Source: Typhlomys cinereus (Eukaryota; Chordata; Mammalia; Rodentia; Platacanthomyidae). Taken from it: a stretch of 64,000 bases of DNA. Within the stretch, counting starts at the first letter, position 1; every line of letters starts with the position of its first letter. Both the position numbers and the translations under genes were made by a program. Shown here piece by piece: positions 63,795-64,000 of the stretch. The notes beneath the pieces were generated by a model. The model was not told where the DNA came from. It did not search any database and saw nothing but the letters and a program-made list of their open reading frames with translations. The stretch lies in the NCBI GenBank assembly GCA_023101885.1, contig JALPQD010000303.1, forward strand, positions 2,848,786 to 2,912,785. The letters are read 5' to 3'.

Positions 63795-63985
63795 ACTAAG
63801 AATGGGGAGATGGATTAATGGATAAAGCGCTTGCTGCACAAGAGTAGGAATCCTCAGTACCAGTGTAAATGCCTCGTGAGCATGATAGCCTTGCTTGTCG
63901 TCCCAGTGCTTTGGAGGCAAAGATAGTGTCCCCTGGAACAAGTTGGTTAGCTTGGGACAATTTGGTTGCCAAAAAGGTGAAAGCT
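63795..63985 (+). mobile_element. ID-B1 composite (B4-like) SINE
   Basis: ID-like head (ggggagatggattaatggat, aaagcgcttgctgcaca) followed by a B1-like half (ctcgtgagcatgatagcctt, tcccagtgctttggaggcaa). It may run past the window end. Confidence 0.5.
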
Positions 63986-64000
63986 TTGTTTTCAAGTGAG

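Overview
This is nuclear DNA from a placental mammal, almost certainly a rodent. Three spliced protein-coding genes lie head to tail on the + strand: CDC25B (about 245-10150), AP5S1 (about 21600-25005) and MAVS (about 47500 to beyond 58700). This is the order seen at human 20p13. The rodent call rests on abundant B1-like and ID-like SINEs, B1-ID composite elements, tRNA-headed SINEs opening with a gctggagaggtggct-type head, and L1 tails with a rodent-style polypurine 3' UTR. I cannot name the species. B1-ID composites and the sequence of the youngest tRNA SINE argue against mouse or rat.

Layout. 1-700: CpG island, TATA promoter and first exon of CDC25B. 449-9215: 16 coding exons of the mitotic phosphatase CDC25B (573 codons plus stop), then a 3' UTR ending near 10150. 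10150-20900: intergenic, about half recognisable SINE/L1 debris. 20900-21900: CpG island and promoter of AP5S1 with two tandem ACTACAACTCCC boxes. 22534-24427: the two coding exons of AP5S1 (200 aa). 25005-46900: a repeat-dominated interval with nested SINEs, several copies of a ~430 bp interspersed repeat, an L1 ORF2 remnant and pure simple repeats; I see no convincing gene. 46900-48100: CpG island and inferred non-coding first exon of MAVS. 49837-57593: six coding exons of MAVS (509 aa). 57594-64000: MAVS 3' UTR and flank, with a near-identical internal duplication, MIR elements and a 5'-truncated L1.

The three genes are not a functional unit. CDC25B activates CDK1/cyclin B at G2/M, AP5S1 is the small subunit of the late-endosomal AP-5 coat complex, and MAVS is the mitochondrial adaptor that relays RIG-I/MDA5 RNA sensing to TBK1/IRF3 and NF-kB. 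Their adjacency is conserved mammalian synteny. All reconstructed coding exons have AG/GT boundaries, keep frame and show no stops, so all three genes look intact.

I found no wholly new biological system. The most unusual local signals are (i) a duplicated block in the MAVS 3' region with a third fragment lodged inside an interspersed repeat, (ii) tandem ZNF143-type boxes at AP5S1, (iii) loss of the internal methionine used for mini-MAVS in human, and (iv) a young tRNA-SINE family with perfect target-site duplications. Exon coordinates were read by eye from splice sites and recalled human orthologues. Repeat boundaries are approximate unless target-site duplications are given.
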